Part shown: in pieces, positions 31,616-45,700 of the stretch
Numbering within the stretch: position 1 is the stretch's first letter
How the letters are laid out: each line of letters starts with the position of its first letter
Source of the DNA: Zizania palustris
Taxonomy: Eukaryota; Streptophyta; Magnoliopsida; Poales; Poaceae
Assembly (NCBI GenBank): GCA_019279435.1
Contig: JAAALK010000081.1
Coordinates: 56,473,318 to 56,537,317 of the forward strand
Length of the DNA: 64,000 nucleotides
Direction of reading: 5' to 3'
The notes under the pieces: generated by a model
What the model saw: only the letters and a program-made list of their open reading frames with translations
Told to the model about the DNA's origin: nothing
The model's database searches: none
Made by a program: the position numbers and the translations under genes

Positions 31616-34600
31616 ATGCATTCTTAGTGTTCTTGCTGATCATCTGTGTGGGGTGTATATGCACATGACAGATGCGAAGGAGTTATGGGATGCACTGAAT
31701 GCCAAATTCGGTGCTACTGATGCTAGTAATGACTTGTATGTCATGGAGCAATTTCATGATTACAGGACTGTTAATAACCATTCTGTGGTGGATCAGGCTC
31801 ATGAAATACAGGCCATTGCTTAAGAACTCGAACTCCTAAAGTGTGCCTTACCCGACACGTTTGTGGCTGCTTGCATTATTGCGAAATTACCTTCTTCATG
31901 GAGGAGTTTCGGTACTGCACTCAAACACAAGAGAGAGGAATTCTCTGTTGAGAGTTTGATAAGGTCTCTTGATGTTGAGGAGAAAGCCAGGGAAAAGGAC
32001 GCTGCGGCAAAAGGTGAGGGGCAATCGAGCACCAACGTGGTGCATCAACCCTCAGGCAAGAACAAAGGGAAATTCAAAGTTAAACAAACTACCAACTACA
32101 AGAAGAAGAAGAGTAACACAGATGCGAAGTCTTGCTTTGTACGTGGAGAAGTTGGCCATTGGGCCAAGAAGTGTCCACATCGCAAAGGAATGAAGGCTCC
32201 TGCAGGACAGACTTCAAAGTTTGTCAATGTGACCATTGGCAACACTGAAGATGGGAACGGGTATGGTAATTTTCCTACCGTTCTTTCAGTTGATCAGTCT
32301 ACCAATTGGTGGGTTGATATAGGGGCTAATGTACATGTCTGTGCTGATATCTCTTTGTTCTCTTCTTACCAGGTCACTCGGGATTGTTCCATCCTAATGG
32401 GGAATGGGTCGCGTGCTTCTGTTCATGGTGTTGGCACGGTAGATCTGAAGTTTACTTCGGGAAAGATCGTGCAGCTGAAGAACGTGCAACATGTCCCTTC
32501 TATCAACTAGAATCTAGTTACTGGCTCCCGTCTGTGTAGGGATGGGTTTAAATTGGTGTTTGAGTCTAATAAAGTAGTCGTGTCGAAACATGGACTATTT
32601 ATTGGTAAAGGCTACGAATGTGGTGGCTTGTTTCGCTTTTCCCTTTCTGATTTCTGTAATAAATCTGTGAACCATATATGTGGCAATGTTGGTGATGATG
32701 TCAATGTTTGGCACTCACGTTTATGTCATATAAATTTTGGTTTGGTGTCTCGGCTTTCTAGTATGAACTTAATTCCAAACATTTCCATTGTTAAAGGTTC
32801 TAAGTGCCATAGTTGTGTGCAGTAAAAGCAACCTCGTAAGCCTCACAGGGCAGCCGAGGAGAGAAACTTGGCACCACTAGAACTCGTACATTCAGATCTT
32901 TGTGAAATGAATGGCGTGTTAACAAAGGGTGGAAAATGATACTTCATGACGCTAATTGATGATGCGACTAGATTTTGCTATTTTATCTATTAAAAACGAA
33001 AGATGAGGCTTTTGACTATTTTAAAATTTATAAGGTAGAAGGTGAAAATCAACTAGAGAGAAAGATCAAAAGACTTAGGTCGGATCGTGGTGGAGAGTAT
33101 TTTTCAAATGAGTTTGACTTATTCTGTGAGGAACATGGAATTATACATGAGAGAACACATCCCTATTCACCCGAATCAAATCGGATTGCCGAAAGGAAGA
33201 ACCGCACCTTGACTGACTTGGTTAATGCCATGTTAGACACTGCGGGATTATCTGAGGCATGGTGGGGGGAGGCGTTACTGACCTCTTGTCATGTATTAAA
33301 TAGAGTTCCTAACAAGAATAAGGACAAAACCCCATACGAGATGTGGGTTGGAAGAAAACCATCACTTTCTTACTTGCGCACATGGGGTTGCTTGACGAAA
33401 GTCAATGTACCAATAACTAAGAAGCGCAAGCTTGGACCTAAAACTGTGGATTGTGTCTTTCTAGGATATGCTCATCGCAGTATTGCCTATATATTTTTAG
33501 TAGTAAAATCTGAGGTACCAGACATGCATGTTGGTACAATTATGGAGTCTCGAGATGCAACATTTTTTGATAGCATATTTCCAATGAAAGATACTCATAG
33601 CACTTCTAGTCAAACCCCTGAGATAATTCCCAATTCAATCACACCACCTAAACTTTCTGAACAAACACATAAAACTGTCCCTGAGGAGGATGACAGTGAA
33701 GCTCCTAGGAGGAGCAAGAGACGAAGGATAATTAAATCCTTTGGTGATGATTTCACTGTGTAACTTGTGGATGACACTCCTACATCTATGTCAGAAGCAT
33801 ATGCATCTCCTGATGCAGACTACTGGAAAGAAGCTGTCCGTAGCGAGATGGATTCCATTATTGCTAACAGGACTTGGGAGGTGACAGAACGACCTTATGG
33901 TTGCAAACCTGTAGGGTGCAAGTGGGTGTTCAAAAAGAAACTTAGGCCTGATGGTACTATTGAAAAGTATAAGGCTCGACTTGTAGCCAAGGGCTATACC
34001 CAGAAAGAAGGCGAAGATTTCTTTGACACTTACTCACCTGTTGCTCGATTGACCACTATTCGAGTACTACTTTCTTTGGCTGCCTCACATGGTCTTCTCG
34101 TTCATCAGATGGACGTTAAGACAACTTTTCTTAATGGAGAGCTGGATGAGGAAATTTACATGAATCAGCCTGATGGATTTGTAGTAAAAGGTCAAGAAGG
34201 CATGGTGTGTAAGCTATTAAAATCTTTGTATGGTCTGAAACAAGCTCCTAAGCAATGGCATGAGAAGTTTGATAAAACTTTAACATTTGCGGGCTTTGCA
34301 GTCAATGAGGCGGATAAATGTGTATACTATCGCTATGGTGGGGGTGAGGGAGTTATTTTGTGCCTATATGTCGACGACATACTGATCTTTGGGACAAGTA
34401 TTAATGTGATAAATGAGATCAAAACTTTCTTGTCTCAAAATTTTGATATGAAGGATCTGGGAGTGGCTGGTGTAATTCTGAACATCAAGCTAATAAGGGA
34501 TGAGAATGGGATTACACTTTTGCAGTCTCATTATGTGGAAAAGATCTTAAGCCGCTTTGGCTATATGGACAGTAAGCCTTCTCCAACACCTTATGATCCT

Positions 34601-35317
34601 AGTTTGTTACTTCGAAAGAATAAGAGAGTTGCTAGGAATCAATTGGAATACTCCCAGATTATTGGATCACTCATGTACCTAGCTAGTGCTACTAGGCCTG
34701 ACATCTCTTTTGCTGTTTGCAAATTGAGCCGGTTTACTTCTAATCCGGGAGATGATCATTGGCGTGCGCTTGAGAGAGTCATGCGCTATCTAAGAGGTAC
34801 TATTAGTTTTGGACTTCACTATACTGGGTACCCTTCGGTACTGGAGGGTTATAGTGATTCAAACTGGATCTCTGATATTGATGAGATCAAAGCCACGAGT
34901 GGATATGTGTTCACTCTTGGAGGTGCAGCTGTTTCATGGAGGTCTTGCAAACAGACCATATTGATGAGGTCAACCATGGAAGCAGAGCTCACGGCACTAG
35001 ACACAGCCACTGTTGAAGCAGAATGGCTGCGTGATCTATTGATGGATTTACCAGTGGTTGAAAAAACAATGTCAGCTATCTTTATGAACTGTGACAATCA
35101 AACGGTCATTGTCAAGGTGAATAGTTCTAAGGATAACATGAAATCATCTAGACATGTAAAGAGACGATTGAAATCTGTCAGGAAGTTGAGAAACTCTGGA
35201 GTTATAACATTGGATTATATCCAAACATCTAAAAACCTGGCAGATACCTTTACAAAAGGATTATCACGGAATGTGATAGACAATGCATCGAAGGAGATGG
35301 GTATGAGACCCATGTGA
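31616..35317 (+). pseudogene. A': Angela/BARE-like gag-pol, inverted partner of A
   Basis: Plus-strand copy from mid gag to the end of RNase H. Order: capsid part, knuckle with one Cys changed (CFVRGEVGHW), protease site with DIGA, integrase, reverse transcriptase (YVDDILIFG, about 34370) and RNase H. Lesions seen: TAA at 31820-31822, TAG at 32508-32510 (the same Lys-to-stop as in A2), TAA at 32823-32825, TGA at 32937-32939, a 1-bp loss near 32981 and TAA at 33761-33763. The last 516 codons (33767-35317) are open. Not functional. Confidence 0.88.
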
Positions 35318-35866
35318 GTTATACTATGGTACTAACCCAACCTATGTGATCGGCGATCCCGTGAATTAGGATCTGGGAAGAACAAGCCATCAGTTAACTG
35401 AAGAGAGTAATTTTAACCCACTCTAAGTGAAGATGCAATACTCTCAGAAACTGCTAGGCAGGTTGATGACTGTCTTAATGTGTTCTGTTGGCTATATTAG
35501 TGAAGATGCTATCCTGCAGAGCATTCTTGAAAGAACACACCTATATGAGCTCGATTGTTGGTCGCGGTCTATGGAGACTTGGGCAGTCTCCTAGTAAGCT
35601 CATGAAGAGACCAAGGAGTATGACTTATACGCTCCACCCGAGGGGTAGGCTACTGGCAGCCTAGTATCAGTTAAGACTTTAAGTAAAACTTACTTGCACA
35701 AAACTTGCAATTCAAGGCATAGTCCATTGTTCAAGTTGTGAGTCAGTGTAGCTTAAAGCTCTAGATGGATGTTCAACCTTAACCGGTGTCCATCAAAACA
35801 CTGGTATATAAACAACACAAAAGAATCAGGCAAATCTCTGTGGGACTTTGAGCTATGGTGGGGTAT
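35318..35866 (+). other. A': non-coding region and polypurine tract
   Basis: Mirror image of 16625-17173. It ends in a polypurine tract (ggtggggtat, 35857-35866) directly before the LTR start TGTTGAATAA. Confidence 0.75.
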
Positions 35867-36054
35867 TGTTGAATAAATGGGCTTGGCCCAAGTTTATTTG
35901 AAGAATAATTCCTGGAAAAATCTCAAAGGCCCACCATATAGAGAGAGCATCTGAACCTTTAGTCCCACCTTGCTAGTTCTAGAAGAAGAAGACCAGCTTA
36001 TAAGGGATGATGCTCTCCTTGCAACTAGACCTATATGGGTGAGAGGAGACTAAA
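35867..36054 (+). mobile_element. A' 3' LTR, first piece
   Basis: The first 188 bp of the Angela-type LTR, interrupted by solo LTR E. The target duplication ctaaa is at 36050-36054. The LTR resumes at 39428. Confidence 0.85.
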
Positions 36055-39000
36055 TGTAACACCCCAAAATTTCAAAACAATAAAAATATTATTAAATTCA
36101 ATTTCTTGGAATTATTATTTCAGAAAATACTTTTAATTCCCTTTTATACCCTTTTGAACTACAACATAGAGTAGATGACCAAATTAGGAGGTGAAACTTT
36201 TTGTATATGATCCTAAGACCAAAATATAATTTTGGGAATTTTTATAAATTTTTATCAACCTTGGAAGTAGCCCTAACATTTTAATCTAATTTCTGGAATT
36301 ATTTTTATTCAGAAATGTATTAGAACAGTAATGGGCTCCCCACCCTCCCTTCTCTCTCTCCCGGCCGGCCCAACCCGTTACCCCGCTCGCCTCTGGCTGA
36401 CAACCCGGTCCCACCTGTCGGCGCCGAGTCCCTCCCCTCGCGCGCGAACCCGACGCCTCGGCCCCACCCGTCAGAAGCCACCCTCGCCCGCTCGCGCTCA
36501 CTGGCTTGTGGCCCCCGCTCGTCAGAACCGTCTTCAACCCCGCGCCGCCCCCCTAATCCCGCCGGCGAAGACTTCGCCTCGGATCCCCTCGCCGGCTCCC
36601 CCTCCCGTTAAACCGACGCCGGTTATTAACTCCCCGAGGTCCCCCGCCCATTTAAACCCTTAAAGGCACGCGTTTAAGCCCCCAGGAACACAACTCCATG
36701 CATGGCCGCGCCCTCGCCGGCGACTTCAATTTCCCCCTCGGCTTTCCTTGCATGTGAGCCCCCTCCGACGTCCTATTTAACCCCCCGGCCTCCGCCGCGT
36801 CCGACCCCCACGCCCACTCGCTTTGAGAACGAACAGAGCGCCCTCCCTTCGCCGTTGAACAATTTCCCCCTGCTTCGCCTCCGGCCGCCCCTCGCCGTCG
36901 CCTCGGACCACCCTGGCCCGCGCCTCCGCCACCGTCGTGACCGCAAGGACGTCCCCTACCTCGGCCACGTCTCCGCTGGTCAAGGAGATCGCCGGAACAC
37001 CGTCGCCGTCGAGTACCCGAGGAGCCTTCCGCGTCTACCCTCGTCGCCGGCCACGCCCCTTCGTCCCCGGACCGCCGCCAAGGTACCATCGTGACCGCTG
37101 TAGTCCCCTCCTTCCATTTTTAGACTTAGCTAGGGCCACCGTCGCTCGCCGTGGCCGCTGGCCCGCTCGCCGTCGTCGGAGAAGACGACCGGCACGGGTC
37201 GAGTACCCGTGCCGTGTCGGATTCGATCCACGCCGTGCGATCCAGATCTAACGGCCCGGATTTAATCCCTCGTGCGATTTAATCGGCGCCGTCGGATATG
37301 AGTGAAGCGGTACGGTGCGATCTCGTGCGTCCGTTAGTTTTAAAACCCCGCGTTTAATCTCGTGCGTCCACGTGGTACCCCTTCGAACGTTTTAATCCTG
37401 GCCGTCCGTAGTCACTTGCGCGCCCCGCCTCGCCCTCGCGCGTCGGATCTGGATCCGACGGTCCAGATCGACCCGACGCACGCGCATAGTGCGCGGGTTC
37501 ACCGTGGGCCTGGCTCACCATGGACCCAAGGGATTTAAAATTTGAAAATAAATTCCAGAAATGCTTTTAAACTTGTAAAATTCATATCTAATGCATTTGA
37601 ACTCTAAAAATTGTCATTCCAATTTCAGAAAATTCATAATAATATTCTCTACATGTTTATGCAATAAAAACAGTAGGTTTACTTTGAATTTTTCATGTTT
37701 ATTTAAATAAGTATTCAAATGCCCTTAGGATTAAAATATGAATTCAAATATTTAAACTTCAGAAAATTTATATATTTATTCTTTCTGTTTATATACTAGA
37801 ACCACAGAGTTTTCTCTGGACCATTCATATCAAATTAATTAGAAAACTTAAGGTGATATTATTCACACTTAAAAACCCTTTTATGAAAAACCATAATTCA
37901 TTTTGATTCATTTTAATTTATTCATGAAATAAATTTCAGAACCTTAACAACTGATTTTCTTTAAAATCAAACCAACTTAAACTCATATGCTTGTTGTGTG
38001 ATTTTACGTTGTTTATATAGAATGTTGTATTTATTTTACTTTATTATTATTGAAAATACTACGACGCCGTCGAGGAGCCGGAATACTTCCCGGAAGTCCC
38101 TCCCTCGCCTTTCGCTGAACAAGGCAAGTCACCAAACAATTCTTTTGAACATATTGAACCCATGTTTGAATTGACTATCGCTACAACACATAGATTATGT
38201 ATGCATTAGTCAAACGAACCCTTACATTATATTTATTTAGGATCCCCCGACCTTGATGTGCAACCCAAGCCATGCTATCTCGCCTAACCTCCTTGTCACC
38301 ATATGATTAATGATATTAGCTAGTGTCCAAAGTATTGACACGGCCGCTATAGGATAAAAATGAGTCGTAGCAAAATGGTTCTATTATATGATCCCCGTTG
38401 CTTCTTATCCTTAGAAATTCTGTTGGTGATGAGTCATGGTTGTGAGTGTATGCATGGTGGGTTCCGGGTGCAAGCTAGGGCATTGGTCAGTCGCACCCGG
38501 GGCACTATAAGGACCGGTCTGAGGGATCCGTTGCAATACACTTACGTACTAACCACAAGTCTAGTGGGTAAGTCCTAACTAAGGTATGGGTTGTTCCAAA
38601 CCGAGGCCATCATTTGGAGATGGGTCAAGTTGCACCTGCGGGTGACTTGTACCAATGTGGCGCAAAAGGGGGTGCGACGTTAGCCGGGATGCGGCCCGGC
38701 GCGCCGGCGAAACCTAGAGCGGGTGGTTATCGCTTGGAACATCTCATATTGAGGTTTTGGCACGAGTTCCCGTGAAATGGGTCATCTCGTTGGGATGAGT
38801 GCGTGCCTTGTGGGTACAGTAGTACATCTCTGATCAGAGTCTTAAATCTTTTCGAAAAGCCGAGCCCACGGTCAAGGGCGGGTTGCGTGACATCCCCCAG
38901 TTAGTTTACTTGGAATATGAATGTGCATGATGGATTGACATGTAAGGACTGTTGTGCGAGGAGGTAAAACGTACTCCTCGAGTTAGTTGGTGTTGATGAT

Positions 39001-39422
39001 GTTCATGTTTACTTTCCGCATGATTAAAATATGACTACACTAAATGCCATAACTGCAACTGCTTTATTCCGCATTGTTAGCCTTTATCCTTCCTTGTTTA
39101 TTATCCGGCATTATTATTTGCATTTGCGGTGGCTTGTTGAGTACTTTTTGTACTCATACCCGTTGGACCCCACAGAGGATGCTTACCTTGAAGACGGTCT
39201 GGAGTAGCGACCCAGTCGAGAAGAAAGATCCTGAAGAAGACGTTCGTCATGCCGCTGTTTAAATTATCTTATTACTGTTTTTACTAAAACAATGTTGTAA
39301 TAAATGTGGTCTGCGTACCATGGATATTATCGTATGTACGTTGTCGCATGATGAACCTCTTGTATTATTGTTTTTCTATGGAAATTCAATAATGTCTCGA
39401 TTTTGTTAATCGGGGCGCTACA
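36055..39422 (+). mobile_element. E: solo LTR, 3368 bp (probably Ty3/gypsy)
   Basis: Begins TGTAACACCCC and ends GGGGCGCTACA. It is flanked by the 5-bp direct repeat ctaaa (36050-36054 and 39423-39427) and has no internal domain, so it is the product of LTR-LTR recombination. The long length, TGTAACACCC start and downstream word gagtactttttgtactc fit large chromovirus LTRs of the Tekay/Del type in grasses, from memory. The GC-rich block 36330-37250 has open frames on both strands, but none is recognisable. Strand is assigned from the usual orientation of TGTAACACCC and is tentative. Confidence 0.88.
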
Positions 39423-39427
39423 CTAAA

Positions 39428-39522
39428 GAAACACACGCACGCGCTCGCTCGCCTCGCCTCGCCGGGCCGGGCCGGGCTCGGGCCGGGGGCGCGGGCGCAC
39501 GACATGCGCGTGAATGGTCCGC
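39428..39522 (+). mobile_element. A' 3' LTR, second piece
   Basis: 95 bp of the Angela LTR between E and B (gaaacacacgcacgcg... to ggtccgc). The last five bases, tccgc, are the B target duplication. Confidence 0.8.
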
Positions 39523-41476
39523 TGTAGGACCGAAAGTAGCGACCAGAGGGGGGGGTGAATGGGCGCCTTTTAAAAATTCTTTCGAATCAATGGCCTGTTC
39601 CCAATACCCAACGCACCTCAGAAAAGACTACGCAGCAGAAAATAAACAAAAGACCTAAGTCTAAAGGTTTCTAACCTAGAAGCAACTGATGAAAACTGAG
39701 ATCTATTAAAGTAGAGCAACTAGGCAGATGAACAAGGTGTAACAGGCCTAAACTTCTCAATGAAATGATCTAAGTATGTGTAAGATGAAGAGAGAAGTTA
39801 CTGTCCAAATTTGTCTCCTGTTCGAAACTTGGCGAAGCCTCCTTCGCACGTCGAGGTCTGCTTCGGAGGTTGGTGACGGAGCCCTGCTTCGGAGGTCAGT
39901 TGCGAAGCATGTCGAAGATGTCGAAGGTGTTTGGTTCTAGTCTAGTTCGAAGTGGCAAGAAGCAAAGTATGCTTCGAAGCGAAGTATGACAAATGTCGGA
40001 GCCTGCTTCGAAGACAAAACTTCGAACACAGCTTCGGACCGAATGCTTCGAAGCAAAACCTTCGAACAGAAAGCTTCGAACATAACACGCACACACGGGC
40101 AACCTTCGAACAAAGGAGCGAAGCCTGTCACACGACAGAAAACCAAGTCCGAAGCCTAGACTCTACCTCCGAAAAGAGCAAGCTTCGAAAAGAGAAGCGA
40201 AGGGTGACACGCCACACAAAAGTCAGTGCGAGGCCTAGCGGAACTACAAGCTTCGAACCCAACTTCGAAATCTATCGAGGTATGGACTTCGAACAGCTAG
40301 AGCCGAAGCTCCTTCACACTGTCGTTCGAAGTATGCGATGCTGTCCGTTCTGAAAAATACTTCGAAGCTTACCAACACAGAACGCACACCAAAAATCGAA
40401 GATCGAACGAAGCCTTCGAAGGTGTTAGATCGAAGCCTGCCTCACGAAGCTGAGGGGCTTCGAACAGAGAATGGCTTCGCACGAAACACAACCAAAAAGG
40501 TGACAGAGCCTGTCAGCTTCGATCAAAAAGCTGTGCAGAGAAGGTGAAAAGCTGCACAGAACAGTGTAGCTACAGGAAAGTAGTACTACTTGCAACAGCA
40601 AGAACTAGTACTCGGTTTGTGAAGAACAGAAGCAAAAGAGAAGCTTCTGCTCACGAAATAAATCCAGGCTATGCCTGTAGCCGAAGCCTTAACTCCTCAA
40701 ACCAAACAATGTGCACCGAGAGAAATCAACAGGAACCAAAGCTTTAAAGCATCCAAAGGATTAGAATAAATGCAAGGCAAAAATAGAACGAGCAAGAGCC
40801 TGGCGGCGCACACAGGAGAGAGAACATGAGAGACAAAATGACCCAATAGAGTGGATTTGATTTCAGCCAAAAGGGTAGTCCAAACCCTAGGGATTGGGGT
40901 CCTATTTATAGGCAGCCCAACACTAGGAATAATCTACCAGCCCCTTGGGGTTTTTACAGACTCAAAAATAAAGGAAAAGATTCTACTGCCCTTAGGAATT
41001 TTTACAGACACGACTGACTGACTGTGGGCCTAGAGTAACAGGTGACTTATCCGGAAGCTAAGTTTTCATAGCGACTACGGCTTCTCTTCTGGACAGTCGG
41101 ATACATAATCAACGGTTGTCAGTTTTGCGCCGAAAGTGACAAAGCCTCCACTGGCTTTGCACCAGGTACCCGGATTGGGCCGGCCCGACTCCGCAGCTCT
41201 CTCAGCCCGGCAATCGCTCACCGCCCGTGTACCTGAGTCAGTCCTGGTCAACAGCCCAGTGGGTCTTCTACTGCTTCTGGCCCATGCACCCGGATTGGGC
41301 TAGCCCGACTTCGCAGCCTCCTCTGCCCGACAGTCGCTCGCTGCCCGTGTACCTGAGTCACACGCGACCCATGAAACAGCAGATCTCCTCTCTTCTTCAG
41401 TCCTCTTTGACTATCGTTGACAATGACTCATCACTTCTGGAGCCATGAGGCCCACGCTATTCAGCATGGCTCCTCA
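39523..41476 (-). repeat. B 3' LTR
   Basis: 1954 bp. In element sense it starts TGAGGAGCC and ends GGTCCTACA, with a TATA box at 40910-40903. It is rich in TTCGAA/CTTCGAAG words. Confidence 0.93.
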
Positions 41477-42787
41477 ATCTCCCCCTTGATGAGTGCATTG
41501 TCAACACTCCTCTTTTCTCGGCTCTTCAGCACCTGCGAACAAATGTGGAAACACGAAAACAAAATACAAGAAAACAAAGAAGACGAAAAATAAGGTAAAA
41601 GTTTAACCCTAATGACCAAAAGCCAAACAGAAGCAAGAAACGGTCATTATGGTTAACCAAAACGTAAAAACTCAAAATGAGTGCGATTTCAGAACAACAA
41701 GGATATCAACAGAGTAAAAAACTCCCCCTTAAACTCTGATCCCAAATTTTCTCCCCCTTGTTGACAAGTGAACTCATCAAGCACTTAATAGAGACACAAA
41801 CTCCCCCTGAAATGCAACTCCCCCTCAAAATATGCAGTGAATTCAACTGGAGTGCATAAGGAGTGTAGAAAGCATGCTTCTTAAATATGATTGACTGCAA
41901 TTACAACATCTAACAAGTATAGCAAAAGAGATACTGTCTAAGACACATGGCATGATCAGTGCAACAGATGATATCTAAAGAAAGTCATTTGCACGCATTT
42001 TTCAGTTTTGGCAAACAAAGACATCACCACATTTTCGAGTTAACAAGCAAGGTAAAGCATGAGATGCAGAAGCTAACCGATATCTACCAAGATAAGCAAT
42101 CCAAAACAAACGTGCTTCAGCGAACTTGTTATCTTTTAAAAGTTCAGGCTTTTTCAATTTCCCTTTTTCATTTCTGCCAAGGGTTATTTGCATGTCAAAC
42201 CTTATGCTAACCGACCAAGTCAAGCCTAGGCCAGAACTGGACCATCAGAAGCTTAAGACATTGATCTTGGCATACACTACATTGTCCTAGTTCATACCAA
42301 AGTGCTATGGTAAGCCGTCCAGAACAATGCAATGCAACAAAGCAAACCCACTTGGATCTTTTCAACTCAAGCATAAAAAAGGCATGGAATTTTCATTCAT
42401 TTTTATAGCTTATTTTCCATGTTAAAGCATAAAGATGTCCAAGTTGCATATCTGCATCTATGTGATGAACTAGCTACAAGGCATGTAACAGATAGCAAAA
42501 ACACTCAGCCTACATATGCTAGTTACCAGAAGCAATGGTGATTAAGTTTTCAAGTTTAAAGCATAAAAGCCATGCATATGACAGATATCAGATATATCAA
42601 GTGAACTGAAACAAAGCATGATCATTGACAAGTAATCAAAAGCATGTACCAGCTAGACTAAGTAAAGCAGTTTAATCATATAACAGAAGCAAGCTTAAAA
42701 GTGTGATATGTGAATATGCATGATATGAACACACACAAAACGACTCAAGAAAAGAGTAAAGAAGAAAGAAAACTAACTCAAAATATC
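41477..42787 (-). promoter_or_regulatory. B: non-coding 3' region with repeated polypurine tracts
   Basis: No coding frame after pol. Minus-strand purine tracts of the AAGGGGGAG type recur near 41480, 41727, 41755, 41808 and 41821. The last abuts the 3' LTR (atcaagggggagat at 41490-41477). Same layout as in D and C. Confidence 0.82.
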
Positions 42788-45700
42788 CTAAAAAGGATAC
42801 ACAACACCCAAATCCCCTCGTAAACGCTCAAAGGTAGACTGATCTAGGGGTTTGGTGAAAATGTCGGCCAACTGATGATGGGTATCAACATGAACAAGGT
42901 TAATGACACCTTTCTCATATTGATCCCGCAAGAAGTGAAAGCGCACATCAATATGTTTGGTTTTTGAATGGAGACACGAGTTTTTCCCTACACTAATAGC
43001 ACTAGTGCTGTCGCAAAACAATGGAACCCTGGTAGGAAAGAACAACCCAAAATCTCGCAGAGTGGAAATCATCCAAACCAACTGTGAGCAGCAGCTAGCA
43101 GCAGCTACGTACTCAGCCTCTGTGGTCGAAAGAGCAACTCCAGATTGCTTTCGAGAAGACCAAGAGACAAGAGAGGAACCGAGAAACTGGCAAGTACCGG
43201 AAGTCGACTTGCGATCCAACCGGCACCCACCAAAGTCAGCGTCTGAAAAGCCAGATAAATCAAGAGATGATGATGCTGAATAATAAAGACCAAGATCAGG
43301 CGCATAGATAAGATACCTGAAGATACGCTTGACAGCTTGCCGGTGAGACGCGCGTGGTGAAGACTGGAAGCGCGCGCACAGTCCTACGGCGAACTGAATG
43401 TCTGGTCTGGTCGCCGTCAAGTACAGTAGCGAACCGATCATCCCTCGAAACTCCCTTTCATTGACCTTGACACCGCTCTCATCCTTGTCCAGACCCCCAG
43501 AAGTGCCCATCGGGGTCATCTGCGGCTTCAATTCACCACCAAAGTCAAATTTCTTTAACATATCATGAGTGTACTTACCTTGGTGGATGAAGGTGCCGTC
43601 CTTGGTCTGCTTGATCTGGAGCCCTAAGAAGTACTTGAGCTCACCCATGAGGCTCATCTCAAACTCACTGAGCATCTGCTCAGAAAACTTGGACACAAGA
43701 GAATCAGTAGTACCGCCAAAGATAATATCGTCCACATAAATCTGAGCGACTAAGAAATCTGAAGCAACTCTGAGCAAAAAGAGAGTTTTGTCCACAGAAC
43801 CCATCACAAAGCCCTTCCCCAACAAAAATTGCTTTAACCGGTCATACCAAGCCCTGGGGGCTTGCTTCAACCCGTATAAAGCTTTGTGCAACTTAAAAAC
43901 ATGTCGAGGAAACTTAGGGTTCTCAAAGCCGGGGGGTTGCCTAACATAAACCTCCTCTTCTATGTACCCGTTCAGAAAAGCGCTCTTAACATCCATTTGA
44001 AAAAGCTTAAAACCCTTCGAAACGGCAAAAGCTAGAAGAATACGAATGGACTCAAGACGGGCAACAGGAGCGAAGGTTTCTTCAAAGTCAATACCTTCCT
44101 TCTGGCAATAACCCTGGGCAACTAGTCGAGCCTTGTTGCGCACCACAATCCCATCTTCACCTTGTTTGTTCTTGAACACCCACTTGGTGCCTATGGGGTT
44201 GCATCCTGGTGGCGGCTCAACTAGTGTCCAAACCCGATTACGGACAAAATTCTCGAGCTCTTCTTGCATAGCATTAATCCAATTAGAATCAGAAAGAGCA
44301 TGCGAAACGTCTCTGGGCTCAAAAGATGCAACAAACGCAGATTCAGCAAACACAGCAAGAGAGGCAGAAGAACGCAAAGTTCTCTCAGTCAAATCACCAA
44401 TGATGAGCTCTGAGGGGTGATCACGCTGAACTGCTCGGGTTCCCTGGTGATCTGAAGTCACATCACCAGAGTCAGCAGCTAGCACCTCTGGACTCGACTG
44501 AGGGGGCTCGATCGAAGTGGAAGAAGTGATCAGTGGTCCGCCCTCATCATCAGTCGAAGTCTCAGAAGGTGTGGGCTCTGCGGGGGATGCAGAAGGCCCA
44601 CCCTCATCAGCAGCTGGAGTATCCTCATCTTCCTCAAAGATGGACTCTCCGAGCTCATCATCATCAGAAAGCTCAAAAGAAGGAGTCAAAGAAGGCAAGG
44701 ACTCATCAAATGAAACCTCACAAGTCTCGACAAGCAGCTGGGATTCGAGGTTCCAAACACGAAAACCTCGAGAATGCAAAGCGTAGCCAAGAAAAACACC
44801 GTCCCAGCAACGAGACTCAAACTTGTCCAAATGCCCTCCCTTCTTGAGCACAAAGCACTTGCAGCCAAATGCTCGCAAGTGGCTCACTTTGGGCTGTCTG
44901 CCAAACCGCAACTCGTATGATGTCTTACCAAGGTAAGCTCTAAGAAAAATCCGGTTGGCCAGATAGCAAGCCGTGTTCATGGATTCAGCCCAAAAACGCC
45001 TAGGAGTCCTGTGCTCATCGAGCATCGTCCTGGCCATCTCAACTAGCGTGCGGTTCTTTCGTTCCACAACGCCGTTCTGTGGGGGAGTGTAAGGAGAAGA
45101 AAACTGATGGTCCAGACCCTGATCACTACAGAAGCTGACGAACTGAGAGTTCTTGAACTCAGAGCCATTGTCGGAGCGAATTGCTCGCACTCGACCATTG
45201 TTCTCATTCTTCAACTTCAAGATCAGGTCATGAACAAACTGAAACGTTTCATCCTTAGACTCCAAAAAGAAAACCCACGAAAATCGAGAAAAGTCGTCAA
45301 CAATCACAAGTGCATACCACTTCCCACCGACTGAACGTACCCGAGCTGGACCAACAGTGTCCAAATGTAAAAGCTCGCCCGGATACGAAGTCATCACCTG
45401 AGTCACAGGTGAGTGAGAAGCGGCAACCATTTTCCCATGACGACAGGGATGACAAACTAGATCCTTCTCCATCTTAAGCTTGGGCAATCCTCGGATGAGG
45501 TCCATAGAGCTTAACCTGACTAGCAGATCAAAACTCAAGTGACCTAACCTCCTATGCCACTTCCAGAGCTCAGAAGAAGATCCAGCAATCAAACAACGAG
45601 AAGGGCCAAAAGAACTAGAGAAATCAATTCGAAAAACTTTACCGAATGGTAAGATTTGACAAACCAAAGACCCTCTAGAATCAACCACAGAAGAATTGCC

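Noticed and set aside
36330..37250. GC-rich frames in solo LTR E as a host gene
   Set aside because: They lie wholly inside an LTR defined by matching ends and a target duplication, with no recognisable protein.
40600..40660. Heat-shock elements in the B LTR, as in ONSEN
   Set aside because: I see only an isolated GAAGCTTC match. The dominant TTCGAA word does not have heat-shock element spacing.
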